Notes: generated from the sequence alone by a model not told the origin. DNA of 64,000 nt from Plasmodiophora brassicae (GCA_039704465.1 JASFAU010000007.1:1054001-1118000), one strand, 5' to 3'. Numbered from the stretch's first letter, positions 51,621-63,849 are shown. Program-made: numbers and translations.

Positions 51621-52509
51621 TATGGCTCTGTATAATACACCCGAGGTCCTGTATAATACAAAAAGTGTATAATACCTGTATAATACTGGTGGATAATACA
51701 GGTATTTAATACAGCCTATTGGAAATGCATTCAAAGAAGTTTGTATTCATTCCGAGATGGATCAGGGCCTCAGACGCTCAGGGCAATTATCTCGCGCGTT
51801 CTGATCAAGGTGTCATCGGCTCGAACAGCTTCGATGTCTTCCGCAGCATCAAGGGCGATGATGCTATCCAGCCCAATATCGGTGGCAGGATCGATGACGC
51901 TTTCGACAGAGAGACCGACAAGCTCCTCATCCTCGTCCTCGTCCTCAAAAACAAGATTGAGAGCTTCTTCGTCTGCTGCAGCGCGTTGCGAATACAATGA
52001 CCCTGATCCACAGGCGGACAGCCTCTGTACAAACGCGTCATCGGAACGCGTCATACTGATTTCTTTCAACAGCTGCTTTGCATTGAATGCAACAGCTGTC
52101 TGCTTCATCACAGACGCCCCTTGCAAGCTGGCTCGTGTTGCCGAATGGACCCGCTTCGCTGCCTTATGGTTTCGCTCACCACCGGCGGCATTAGTAACGA
52201 GGTTGTGGATCTTCACCAGTAGCGACGCCAGCGTAGATAGATGGTTATCGAGGCAGGCGACAACCCGTAGGCACGCAGGCTTGCTGGCAATGAGGCCGTG
52301 GCGGCTGCGCGCAGCCCGCAGGCAGCATCCCGCAGGTCAGCGAGCCACAGCGTGCACACTGCACAGCCTTGGCGGCCCTTGCCCAGTGGTCGGCACTATA
52401 TATAGGCACAGGGTGTATTTTATCGCTGTATAATATTTCGTAGACCGTGTATTATATGTGTATTATATAGCAGGTGAATAATACAAATAAAAAAAAATAC
52501 AGAGCTATA
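51621..52509 (-). mobile_element. Internally deleted hAT element in copia LTR (TSD GTGGCGAC)
   Basis: 889 bp with ends TATGGCTCTGTAT / TATAGCTCTGTAT inverted, flanked by GTGGCGAC at 51613-51620 and 52510-52517 (8 bp). Subterminal zones are rich in TGTATAATAC units. It contains a minus-strand frame 52216-51770 whose start, AAGGERNHKAAKRVHSATRA, matches the hAT dimerisation-domain motif (A-x-x-ER-x..S..K..R..L). It therefore retains only the 3' end of a transposase gene. Confidence 0.85.
51770..52216 (-). pseudogene. hAT transposase C-terminal remnant
   Basis: 148 codons, the first about 50 resembling the C-terminal dimerisation region of hAT transposases, followed by an acidic tail (FEDEDEDEEL). 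The DDE/RNase H core and BED finger are missing, so it is not an active transposase. Confidence 0.6.
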
Positions 52510-52635
52510 GTGGCGACGTAGTCGCCGACGGTGTAACGGTTGCCAACGCCGGCGGGCACGGAGTCGCGGAGTGCGTGACGGCGTTCACGTGCTGCAGGCA
52601 TGTGCTGCTGGTCGTAGTGGATACGTTGTTCGACA

Positions 52636-55600
52636 GATCTTCTCTTCACGCGACAATAGCCTTTGCGATTCGCGAATTTCGGTCTCGGTCGGCCATTGGA
52701 AATCGGGATGCGTCATCGGCGTTACGCGAAGATCGTCCATCTGCAAGATGCGCGTTGCCCGGCACGTCAGTGCGATTCGTCCTGCGCCCCATCGAGATAA
52801 CAGGTCGGCCCAGACGTTGGCAGTGCCGGAGATCTCCTTTGTACGGTAATCAAACCCTTGGAGATGTAGCGCCCAGCGCTCGATTTTCTGAGCGGTGTGC
52901 TTCTTCATCTCAGCGTCGTTCGCGAAGATGAACGTGAGGTTCCGGTGGTCGCAGAACATGAGGAATTCACGCGACGTCTGCAGAAGGAAGTCACCACGTT
53001 CAGTCGCCTTGATGATGGCGGCTGCCTCCTTCTCCGGTGTTGACCATCGCAACTCAGCGCCAGAGAACCGCTTGCCGTAGAAAGCCAGTGGTTCGTGTCG
53101 TTGTTCATGAACTGGTAGGTCGATGTCCTCCCTCGGAATCTGGGTAATAACCGGAGCCCATGCTAGGTCACTGGCGTCCGTGAACAAGCATGTCTGGTGA
53201 TCAGACTTCGGGTACGCGAGCTGGACGTGCTGGATCAGCGCAAAGCGTATGTCCTCGAAGGCCTTACTGTGCCGGTCTGTCCATCCAAGATCATGTAACC
53301 GAATCGACGAAGGTGACGAAGACTGGATTCTCTTCATCTCCTCGTTCGCCTTGTCCGTCAGCTCCTGGAGCGGGGCGATGATGTACGCGTAACCGGGAAC
53401 ACTAGTACGCATCCAGTTGGCCGCCCAGATGAACTGCTGTAGCTCTTTGAAAGTGTTAGGACGCGGCATGCTGGTCAGCGCCTCGATTCGTTCGGGATCG
53501 TGTCGGATTCCATCACGAGAGTAGATGCGCCCACACCACTTCAGCTCTCGAGCGAATAGGACGCATTTGTCCGGGTTGAACTTCAAGTTGCGTTCGCGCG
53601 CTCGCTCCAAGACACGTGCAAGCTGATGCAGTAGAATGTCTTCCGTTTTGGCGAATCCCAGCAGGTCGTCGATCCATATCAAGAGGTGATGCTTCATGTC
53701 GTCGAAGATCTTCCCGATCCGCGCCTGGAACTGCAAGGCAGAGTTGGTCGCGCCCTGAATGCTCCTGGTAGGTGTGTAGACGCCGTCGTCGGTCATAAAC
53801 GAGAAGATCTCCTGGCATTCCTTCGCAATTGGCATGAGCCGGAACCCCTTGTGGGCATCGATCGTGAAGAAGCAGGTCATGCCAGCCAGCTTCCGACTAG
53901 CCGCCTCGATGTTGGGCATCGGCCAAGCAGTTGGTACCGTACGCGAGTTCACCTGACGCAGATCGACGCACAGGCGGTACCCCTTGCTGTTCGGTTTCTT
54001 GACCACAAGAACGGGACTCGCCCATCTGGAGTTCATGTTGAGGTAGATCAGATTGTTTTCCAACAGCATCTTGATCATCTCGACGAGGAACTCCTTTTGC
54101 TTCGGGTTGTAGGAGCGCGGTCTGCATCGGTACGGCGTGGCGTCCGGTTGAAGCTTGGTGATCATAGGTTCGATGTTGACAGGACCGTCCTGACCAAGCT
54201 GTGTGCGGAATTCGTTGACGTGTCGTCGAAGGATGAGTCGTAGCCGTGCAACCCCTTGACGAGACATGCCGTTGAGGCGTGCTTGATGTATCAGGCGGGT
54301 GAGGGATGCCTCAATCTCTTGAATGTTGATCGGCCCTAAGTCGACATCACTGGAGGTAGGTTCCGCCGCATCGTGTACATGTGGCGCCTGATACGTGTCG
54401 CCGCTCAACGTCGCCATCCTTGCAACGATTTCACTGACGGCGTCGAACGACTCCACATCGAACATGGCGCATCCAGATAGTCTGGCATCAAACTCGGTGG
54501 TGCCGGATGCGATCATGTCCTCGAGTTGCTGACGTGGACTGATGCCGATCATAGAGAGTAGTGTGTCGCCGAATAAGATGATTGGAATAGCGTCGCAGAC
54601 ATAGTAGGCAACATGGTACAGGGTGAGATTCCCAGCTTTGGTTTCGAGTTTCGTCACTGGAACGGTGACGATGCGGGTGCTGACGGTAATGACTTGGTCG
54701 TCGGCTGATGCGATATCTCGGGGCTCGATAACCTCGAACGTGGCGCCCTTCAACTCATTCGCAACGTGTTCAGGTATGAGGTTTCCCCCATCACAGCCAG
54801 AGTCTAGAACATAAGGGATACGCCTTCCCTCGATCTCTACTTGCTGTGTCACGTGCTGGATCCCAGTGTAGGCGCGAGTTTTGGCGACTTTAATCGGTCG
54901 ACGTCCATCGGGATGATGTCCGCCTGCAGGCCGATGATGACGTGCGAGCTCATTGCGCCTTTCTCTCGTCGGCTTCTCTGGGCACATCGACATCTTATGT
55001 GGCCCAGAGCAGTGCCAGCATTTGAAATCGCGCTTGCCATCAGTCGTCCCCGTCATCTGGCTGCTGTCACTTGTCGCCGTCGGTTCGCGGTTGCGCTTGG
55101 GAGCGTTCACGGTCACTGGATGTCGGCCCGATTGCCGGTTGGCGGGCACAGGGCGATGGGCTGGTACGCGGCGTCCACCTGAAGTTGTCGCAGCGGGAGT
55201 CAGCTTGCTCTGCTTGTCGGCGAGTCGCAGTTCGGAGCACGTCTTCCGAGGACGCTTGATCGATGCGTTGCGGGCGCGTCCGATCGCGACGAAGTGCTTC
55301 GCCCAATCCTGCGCCTCGCGAACGATCGCCCTGGTATTGCCTTCACGTTCGGCCTTGTCCTCCTTGATCCAGGCCTGGACGTGACCGCGGAGGTAGCCGG
55401 GCTGGAGCGAGTCAGCGATCAGGCGCCCCATGGCTTTGCGTCCTCCAGCGGTCTCGCTCAGCTTCCAACCGTGGCGGTCCTGGATGGCCGTCAGCTGGTC
55501 CGGGATTGACGCGATTTGATCTCGCAGGGTCGACATCGAGGTATCCATCGAGAGCTCATCCGCGATCTTGGACTCGATGTCCTGAATACGCAGCCCATGG

Positions 55601-56016
55601 CTGGTGGGCAATGCGTTGATCTGGTCTCGGATCCATCCGTCCAGCAATTCGTCAGTCAACGCCTCGGCGCCGCCGTCCAGGTCCAGGTGATTTTCGGCAA
55701 TCGCCTTCAACTGCACGGCGGTGAAGCACAGCCGGATGCCTTGCGGACGAAGTCGACGCCCCCGCGGCTGCTGCGCCTCCCGATCCTCGAAGATGGCGAC
55801 GTAGCGGTTGTACGCCTCGCGCAGCGTCAGGATCGATGTCGAGTCAAGGTTGTTAGCCTTGGGCAGGATGCTCGCATCGGCGTTCGTAACGATGGTAGCG
55901 CTTGTCGAGCCGCCGCTGCTGCTGCTGCTTGTCAGCTCCATGTCGTGTCGTCGTCGGTGTCGTTCACGGAGAATCAACGTACGACACGTAGTGGCCACTA
56001 TAGTGTCTTCCGTCAA
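52636..56016 (-). pseudogene. Second-lineage Ty3/gypsy Gag-Pol, truncated before integrase
   Basis: Continuous minus-strand frame of about 1,127 codons (ATG 56016 or MELTSSSSSGG at 55941). Gag-like helical N-terminus; one CCHC knuckle CWHCSGPHKMSMC; protease YVLDSGCDGGNLIP; RT LCVDLRQVNSRTVPTAWPMP and LLIWIDDLLGFAK (WIDD in place of YxDD); RNase H CLFTDASDLAWAPVI, FCDHRNLTFIF and WADLLSRWG. At 52636 the frame runs into the LTR of copia copy A, so the integrase is gone. It is unrelated in detail to the chromodomain gypsy here; WIDD-type RTs are familiar from oomycete/protist Ty3 elements. Confidence 0.8.
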
Positions 56017-57295
56017 GCCTCGGGTGACACAATAGACGAATGCCGTTTATCCACCATCGATCCCTTACCCCGCTCTCCCATCAGCGGCGCACGTGATCGC
56101 GTGCTCTCGTTCCCCGCATATCTCGACACATGAATCTCTGGCGCATGTGAATATCTGGAGGATGCTGATGCTGACGCAGGTGATGAGGAGCTAAATATAG
56201 GGCCCCGGACTACAACTCCAACCACTCCCGAAGAAAGAAGTTGTCATCGACGTCATCGGGTGACTTGGCCTCGACACCATCGCCGCGCTCGCCGCGCTCG
56301 CCCATTCCTGCCAGAAGTAGTCTCCCACTGCGTCATCATCGGCCGACGACTTTTCCTCCAGTGCGGCGTTCACACCACGTCTCATCGGCGCGAATCACAC
56401 GCTGGACCAACTGATACCCGCATTCGTTGCGGAGTGCGTGGTACCACTTTCAACTTCCATAACGATCCGGCCGCACAGAGAATTGGATCCTGTAACCGGT
56501 TGCTGTGACTGCAAGCTGTCCCGAATTGACCGAAATTGACATTCTCTGTAAGGTTGACCTGAATTTGACGCGGAATTTTTCCCAGTGGTGTTGAAGGCTT
56601 GTAGCCCATTTGTATTCCTCGTTTTCATCCAAAATGCAAAATCTGCTACGGTTCTCGCGCAGTCCGTTTGGTCCGCGCCAGCCTCAGTGATCCGGTGGAC
56701 TGCCGATCGTGACAAGCGTCAAGCGAGACGGCAGCGCGTTGATGTACGGGATGCCAAATATAGAGCCCCGCTCTACCCGGGCGGAGCTATCGGCTACGGT
56801 TCGTTCGAACTGAAGCGCTGCGCTATTGTTTCCATCGCGCATTTTGCATTTCGAACAATAGCGGCAATATCCCCCCCCATCAGCGCACTCCTTGGGCAGG
56901 CGGAAGAAAATGTCACCAATGTGTCCACTAATGTAGCCGATTTGTAGCTCCTCCGCAGAATTGTAGCCCCGCTGTAGCCGATATGCTGCCTGTGTGTGGG
57001 GGTGGAGGCTGGCGAGATTTGTCATAGCGAACATGAAGTGGAAGACTTTCAATCCACATTGTCCATTGGATGCCTTCCAAAAATACCTTAGATCACGAAT
57101 CTGCGTCGCCTAAGATCCGCAATCTGAGCGAATTAGATCTGTTCTAAGATCCGTCTTAGATCTGCGGAGACCGCGAAACGGTCTTCTTAGATACCAGACG
57201 CAGATTCTTACAATCTTACATTTGTCTGTGCGCAGTCCGACTTCGCCTTCCCACTACATTCCGCATTTACATTCTTTCTCCGAGGCCAACTAGAT
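56017..57295. other. 1.28-kb stretch with fragmentary minus-strand coding signal
   Basis: Minus-strand pieces 57052-56684 (with GGYCRYCSKCKMRDGN, a possible zinc site) and 56632-56450 (EEYKWATSLQHHWEKFRVKF) look protein-like but lie in different frames with stops. They may be exons or decayed parts of the locus at 57296-57863. At 57080-57200 there is an A+T-richer array of AGATC/TTAGATC motifs in both orientations, with no known function. Confidence 0.35.
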
Positions 57296-57863
57296 CTAAT
57301 CTAAAATGCCGTGTAAGTCACTTTTGGAAGGCTTCCATTGGAACCAATTGACCTCGAACACCTTGAAATCAGGGTGGAGCTGCTGTAGCGTCCGCGCCCG
57401 CGCCGCCACTACCGCGGTAGTTGCCGCCCCCGAGCGATCTTGCTCGGCTTCTAGAAGCCGGTGCTTCAGTCGCCGATACAGCTCGGCGGAACTGACCGAC
57501 ATAGAATATCTGTGCACATACAGATGCCAGACGCGGTCTCGCGCACTGTTTAGCGTCTTTTGCTCGGTGAGATGCGACATATGGAATGTTCTCTTCTGCT
57601 TCTCGTCGCCTAACAAGACGTACTTCTCAAGGTCATCGACGGACGCGGTCGTCGTTGCCGTCCCCGTCAAATACGGCTTCGCCTTGGATCCACCCACTAA
57701 CTTTTTCCCAGACCTGTGCCACCAGGTCACGGTAGTTACGGACACGAACCTTCCAGCTTGACTCGATAACAGGAGCCGCCTTGTTGCCCATGAAGTCCCG
57801 AACAGTTATCCTGAACTCCATCGGGAAGGTGACATCCTCCGGCGTGCCCATGGGCGCTGACAT
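57296..57863 (-). CDS. Hypothetical protein, unrecognised, two frames
   Basis: From ATG 57863 a frame reads EDVTFPMEFRITVRDFMG and SSWKVRVRNYRDLVAQVWEK to about 57633. A second frame to 57296 continues LLGDEKQKRTFHMSHLTEQK, RVWHLYVHRYSMSVSSAELY, FKVFEVNWFQWK. A short intron or a 1-base shift near 57680 must join them. Amphipathic spacing suggests real coding. No family recognised; given the setting, a transposon-linked gene is likely. Confidence 0.4.
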
Positions 57864-58213
57864 GACTGGCAATTAGCAAATGCTGCGACCGAAACGTCCA
57901 CGGCGGATCGGGTTTCGGCCTTCGGGGCATCGGATCGGATAATCGGTCGACGACCTGTGAAGAGTTGTCGTCAAACGGCTACCGCTGCGATAGACGGCTG
58001 GGTCAGCCGCTGCGTCGCAATTCGAGTGCGTCGCAAAATCACCGTAGGAGTTTCATTTAGTGCTGAAGACGCAATAAATCGCAGACTGCAGTCCGCGGGC
58101 GCCAAAGTGCGCAGTGCGGACTTTTTTTTATGCGCACGGCGCACGGCGCACGGAGCCGCCCGGCAGGGGACGACGAAGACATAGGCAGTATCGCACGGCC
58201 CTGTCATAATATA

Positions 58214-58231
58214 TGACGTCATATGACGTCA
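58214..58231. promoter_or_regulatory. Two TGACGTCA palindromes
   Basis: TGACGTCA occurs at 58214-58221 and 58224-58231, with TGACGGAGG/CGTCATA half-sites just downstream. This octamer is the CRE/bZIP consensus. It lies upstream of the BED-finger gene, so a promoter or transposon-end role is possible; function is inferred only. Confidence 0.4.
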
Positions 58232-58401
58232 TCCCTGAGGGCCTCCGTCATAAGGCGTCATACCCAGTGGTGCGCGGCCTCCGAAAATCCGCGAAACGCC
58301 CGTACTCTAGTCCGAACGGACCACGTCACCACGGTTACTTCGTCAGTTTCACAGTCTCACTGTGTCTGCCGTACGTGAGCACGAGATGCCAAGGCCGGCG
58401 A

Positions 58402-58672
58402 AGCGCACCAGAGCGACCGCGAGCTATCGATATTGCGGCTCTAAGACAGCACTTCGCAGCCCCGTATCAGCCCAGAGACGATGAAGGAGCCGACGGCGGC
58501 GAGCGTCGTTGTGTGTGCAACCACTGCGGTTGTGATGTTACCGCGACGACAACCCGAATGAGGTCGCACTTGAACGTGTGTTCCACTCTGAACGACCGGT
58601 TTCTACCCGGAAATGGGTTTCTATCGCGCTCGGCTGTTCCCGAGCGTCAACTGGCGTCTCCCGCTTCATCTA
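58402..58672 (+). pseudogene. BED-finger hAT-type gene, 5' part, split by young copia
   Basis: An open frame from at least 58402 encodes IDIAALRQHFAAPYQ and a BED zinc finger CVCNHCGCDVT...RMRSHLNVC (C-x2-C...H-x4-C), the N-terminal DNA-binding module of hAT transposases. The frame is broken at 58672 by the copia insertion and reopens after it at 63903-64000 (MTDYVAKM), running off the window. The start codon is not determined. Confidence 0.55.
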
Positions 58673-58856
58673 TGTCGAACAACGTATCCACTACGACCAG
58701 CAGCACATGCCTGCAGCACGTGAACGCCGTCACGAACTCCGCGACTCCGTGCCCGCCGGCGTTGGCAACCGTTACACCGTCGGCGACTACGTCGCCACTG
58801 TAACGTCCGCCGCACACGCCGTACGTAATACATCCACTTCATTATTGTCCTTCTCA
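58673..58856 (+). repeat. 5' LTR of copia copy D
   Basis: 184 bp, TGTCGAACAACGTATCCACT...TTGTCCTTCTCA. Confidence 0.95.
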
Positions 58857-58899
58857 GATTAACAGTCGTATAGGCGCAGGCGCTGAGCCTCTACTCGCC

Positions 58900-61800
58900 A
58901 TGGCCGAGCGCCAGGCGACGCCTAACACGGATGACGACCCGCTGCGTCATCTGTCGCTCGAGGAGATCGACACCCGAATTGCCGAAGCGGAGGCAACGAT
59001 CGCCAGGCAGGAGAAGATCGACCGTCTCCGTGTCCTGCAGCAGCAGCTGGCGCGTCCGACCAGCTGTCCATCGACCCCGGCCATGCCGATCATCGCCGAG
59101 GCGCACAGCCGAAGCGACGGGCCGACTGCCCATGCCCAAGTTCGACGGTACTCCCGACTCGTTCACGTCCTGGGTTCAGACAGCTGCACTCTGGTTTCGC
59201 AATCGTGGGTACGCGGACGTCATCGGGATCAACGAAGATGGCTCGCCGACTGCGACAACCGGTACGGCACACGACCCAGCTCTCGAGGCAGCCGCGCGCG
59301 AGATTCTACTCGTCCACATGCTGGACCACAAGATCGCGTCCGCATTGTCTTTGTTTCAGGCAGGCTCGGCTGCCAAGTGCTGGCGCGTGCTGTTCCAGGC
59401 GTACAGCCCGTCGTCGCTGGCATCGGTCGTGCGCGCCGTCCGCGACCTCGTCACGGTCCAGCACATGCCCGGCGAGTCGGTCGCCACGTACGCCGCCCGA
59501 GTTCAAGCAGCGGCTCATCGCGTCCGGTCGACGGTACCGACCGAGATGCTGTCCCTCACCGACGCATTGGTCGCCGTCCTCATCTTGGCCAACGCATCAT
59601 CCGATCTCGACGCCGTCGTCGCTGGCCTGCACAATCGTGCTCTGGACACGCTGCCCAGTGTCTCCGAGGTCGTCGGGTCGTTGACAAGCGAGGAGATCAG
59701 GGTCCAAGACGTGCGGGACCGACACGACGCGTTCCAAACGGCCAACCGCTCCAGTTGCGCCACATCGACGCGTCCCCGTGGACCACGACGCAACGAGTCC
59801 TGCGTCTTCCATCCCGGATCCAAGCACACTAACGGCGAATGCACGCTGCAACGACACATCTGGTACCGCGACAGCAACGCGAAAAGCAATACATCCTCAC
59901 CAACGTCCAACGAGTATCCAACGTCTGGCGCTCATCCGATCGATCCGGCGCCCGAGCCGATGCGTGCTTTGTCGGCACGCCACGCCATCGACGTGTACGC
60001 GAACTCAGTAGGCCTACTGGACTCAGCGTGTTCCACGACGATGACGCCCCTGCGCCGACATCTCAGCTGCTATCGCCAAGGCACCGGACCGGAAGTTGAG
60101 CTAGCCGATCTGTCGCGTACGACCACTTCCGGTCGAGGCGTGACGTCATTCGGCATGGATGTCCAGGCGACGAGTATCGATTCGCTGCACGTTCCCCGAC
60201 TTGGCCAAGCGCTAGTATCAGTTGGCCAGCTCACCAGATCAGGTCACAAGATCGTGTTCGACGGCGATACCGCGAAGATCTACTCGGGGGCCAACTGGAC
60301 GGCGCCCGTCGGTCAGCCAGTGGCCGTCAGTCAACGAGGACACGATAACCTGTACCGGGTTCCATTATCCGCTCCAACCTCCGCGCCCGGCACACTTCAC
60401 TCTGCCCGAGTCTGCTCCTTGATCGCATCCAGCGTCTCATGCCGCGTCGCTAAGGTCACCGCCGCAGCTCCAGCTGTCTGGCACGCTCGAACCGGCCACC
60501 TGGGTTACGGCAACCTGCGCATCCTGCACAAACGTTGTCGTGGCATGAAGTTCGACGGGCCAATCCCGAGGCCGCAAGATCGATGTCCATGCGCTGCATG
60601 TTTACTCGCCAAGGGCAAGTCATCATTCCTCCCAGTACGTCGCGCGCGCGTCGTGTTGGCGATCTCGTCCATAGCGATCTGTCCGGACGGTGGCCTGTCG
60701 TCGGTGTCGGCGGCTTTGAGTACTACCAGACCATGCTGGACGATTCCTCTCGGTACCTGTCCGTCTATCTGCTACGTCGCAAATCGGAGGCGCTCGACGT
60801 CATCAAGCACTATGACGCGCGTCTTCGCAACCAGGAAGGACGTGGTATCCGGACGTTCCAGACCGACGGTGGCGGCGAGTACAACTCCAAGGCGTGCGTC
60901 CTGTTCTACAACGAGTCCGGCATCCTGCACCGCAAATCTGTCCCGTACACGCCCGAGCAGAACGGCCGCGCTGAAAGCGTCAACCACACGCTCTGCGGTA
61001 TCGAAAGCTCAATCCGGTGCCACTCTCGCATGCCTGACTCCACGTGGCCCTGGTCGCTGTCCTACTCTGCGATACTGTACAACATCCACCCCAGATCAGT
61101 CCTTCCCGGGCGTCGCACATCGTTCGAGGCTGCTCGTCGCGCCCTACCTAACATCTCGGCCCTTCGTGTCTACGGTTGCGATGCCTATGCCATGCGACCG
61201 CATCCAGCCACGAAGAAGCCGAGCAAGTTGGAGCCTCGTCGTGTTCGCGCTGTGTTTATCGGTTTCACGCCCGGCATGAAGGCTTGGCGGTTCTACGACG
61301 TGGACCGGGAAGACACGTTCGAGAGCACGACTGCCGAGTTCCTGGAGACCTCGTTCACATTCGGCTTTGGAAGATCCAGCCCTGCTAGTTCATCATCAGC
61401 GCCACCGTCCAGTCCCGAGTCGAGCTCTGCGCCGAACGTTGACACGATCGTCCCGACGCCCGTCTCTTCCGACGCCGTCATGGCACCTCTACCATCGACG
61501 TCAGCATCCTCTCTCGCAGCATCCCCTCCCGAGCCTCCGTCACCTGCCGCTGCGTCATCGCCTTCCGAGATCGTCCGACCGTCGCGCTCACCGTCTCCTG
61601 ATGACGTATCCACCGACGAAGATGATGATGACGCTGAAGATGATCCCGACTACGAAGGTTCGGCGTCCAGCAACGACTCTCCCAACGAAGCTGCCGACCC
61701 CGACGTCCACGACAATTCCGATGCTGCTGATATCGTTGACCACAATGTCATCGACGTGCCACGCCCTCGCCGATCGAATCGTCGTCGTCAACCGCCTGGT

Positions 61801-63849
61801 GAATGGTGGAAGGCGCCGGAGGCGGCCAATCGTTCGTCGACACGGTGGTCCTCGACGGTCGACGCCTGGTTCCAGAATCCGACCCTAACGTTCCCGACAC
61901 AGCGCCCTCCTCGTCGCTCCCGCCGACTGATCCGGCATTGGCAGCAGGTTGAGGAGCGCCGTCTGATCGATCAGGCCATCAGGTCCAACCGTCCGACATG
62001 TCGCGGCGCAGCTGCCAAGGCATGTCGAGCCAAGGTATCCGCCCCGATCGACCCAGCCCGTCTACCACGACCCGACCTGTCGAAGCTGAAAGCGACCGAC
62101 ATTCCCGTACCCAACTCAATGGCCGATGCCCTCTCATCACCTTTCGCTGGCCACTGGTGGGACGCCGCCGTCACCCAGATGGCAACACTGGACGCCAAGG
62201 ACACGTTCGGCCCGCTAATCGACCTGCCGAAAAGTAAGATCGCTGTTGGCGCCAAGTGGGTGTTCCGAGTGAAGTCCTCGCTCAGTGGCAACGGTGGCAT
62301 CCGCAAGTTCACCGCCCGACTCTGTGCTCAGGGCTTCCGACAACGCCCCGGCATCGACTTCGACGATACGTTCGCGCCGACCGCCCGTGCCACTGCGTTC
62401 CTCGTTATCCTAGCGCTCGCGGCGCAGCACGGCCTGCATCTTCGCCAGGTCGACTGGGTGGCCGCATACCTGAACGCCGACATGCTCCATGATGTTTACA
62501 TTCGTCAGCCGGATGGCTTCACCGATCATCACGTCCCGTACCGAGTTCGTCAACTGCAAAAGGCCCTTTATGGAACGAAACAAGGCGCCGAACGTTGGTA
62601 CAAGACGCTTCGGGAGATGCTGTTATCACTCGGATTCGAATCGATCATCGCGGACCCCTGCGTCTTCCGGTACGATCGCGATGGAAAGTTCATGATCATG
62701 TCGGTGCACACCGACGACGGTCTGCTGGCGTACAATGACGTCCCGTTCGCGGAATCCGTTCTCGAGAAGCTCTCCACGATGGCCGAGATCACCGATCAAG
62801 GTGAACCGTCGACCCTGCTTGGCATGCGCATCCGACGCGAACCTGGCACCGGCGCCATCACCCTTGACCAAGCCGAGTACATCGAGAAGGTGTTGAGCGA
62901 CTTCAACATGTCGCATTGTCATCCGGTCGACACGCCGCACCAGCCTGGCGTTCACCTATCAACGACAATGAGTCCACAAAGCGACCTCGACCGTGACGAA
63001 ATGGCGACCAAGCCGTACCTCAAACTTATTGGCTGCCTGACATGGCTCGCCCATCGATGCCGTCCCGACATCGCGTACATAACGAATGTACTGGCCCAAT
63101 TCTCCTCGAATCCCGGCATCCAGCATTGGCGTGCGGGGCAACGCGTTCTTAAGTACCTCGCCGGCACCATGACGCACGGCATCCGATACGAACGCCAGCC
63201 CGAAGATCGTCTGATCGCATACGCCGACGCTGATTGGGCATCCGACCCTGACACGCGACGGTCGCGCTCCGGCCACATCATCCTGCTGGCTGGCGGCCCC
63301 GTGCACTGGCAGTCACGTCGCCAAGACCTGGGCGCAGTCAAAGTTAGCTTATCGTCCACACATGCAGAGATCAAGTCGCTGTGTGCTGTTACCCGCCAGC
63401 TGGCCTGGATCCGGTCATTCCTGACCGAAATCGGCTTCGCACGCTCCAGTCCGACGATCGTATACGAGGACAATCAAGGCGCGAAGGCCTGGTCTGGCTA
63501 TCGTCGGATGGATGATCGCACGAAGGACATCGAGGTGCAGTTTCACTACACCCGGGAGGCCGTCGAGGCCAGTTTGATCGTGGTCCACAAGTGCCCGTCC
63601 GCCGAGATGGCTGCAGACTACCTCACGAAGCCCGCTCTCAGCACCTCGTATCATGCGAACCTGCTCCTGGCCGGCATCATCGACACAAGTCCCAGGCCGT
63701 GTGCTGCTGGAGGGGGCGTGTCGAACAACGTATCCACTACGACCAGCAGCACATGCCTGCAGCACGTGAACGCCGTCACGAACTCCGCGACTCCGTGCCC
63801 GCCGGCGTTGGCAACCGTTACACCGTCGGCGACTACGTCGCCACTGTAA
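58900..63849 (+). pseudogene. Copia Gag-Pol (copy D) with two frame breaks
   Basis: ATG 58900 (MAERQATPNTDDDPLRHL). A 2-base deletion near 59120 (before RLPMPKFDGTPDSF) and a net 4-base loss near 60620-60640 (after CAACLLAKGK) break it into three frames: 58900-59120, then to about 60620, then to 63849. Gag; protease VGLLDSACSTTMTPL; integrase HSDLSGRWPV, FQTDGGGEYN, YTPEQNGRAE; RT QVDWVAAYLNADM, VHTDDGLLAY; RNase H ADADWASDPD, SSTHAEIKSL, VYEDNQGAK. All catalytic acids are present. The final frame runs 131 bases into the 3' LTR. Confidence 0.85.

Larger units (their letters stand above)
43518..52635 (-). mobile_element. Copia element copy A with nested gypsy and hAT insertions
   Basis: Minus-strand Ty1/copia: 5' LTR 51554-52635 (185 bp once the hAT insertion and its duplicated target are removed), Gag start at 51510, Gag-protease-integrase to 48808, a nested gypsy-derived element 45828-48802, RT-RNase H to 43680, and a 3' LTR 43518-43701 (184 bp). 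Removing the insertions leaves an element about 5.2 kb long, the size of copy D at 58.7 kb. The flanks GTAGA (43513-43517) and GATCT (52636-52640) do not match, so no target duplication. Confidence 0.85.
51554..52635 (-). repeat. 5' LTR of copia copy A, split by a hAT element
   Basis: LTR halves 51554-51620 and 52510-52635 align to the intact 184-bp LTRs; the break is exactly at the hAT 8-bp duplication. Confidence 0.9.
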
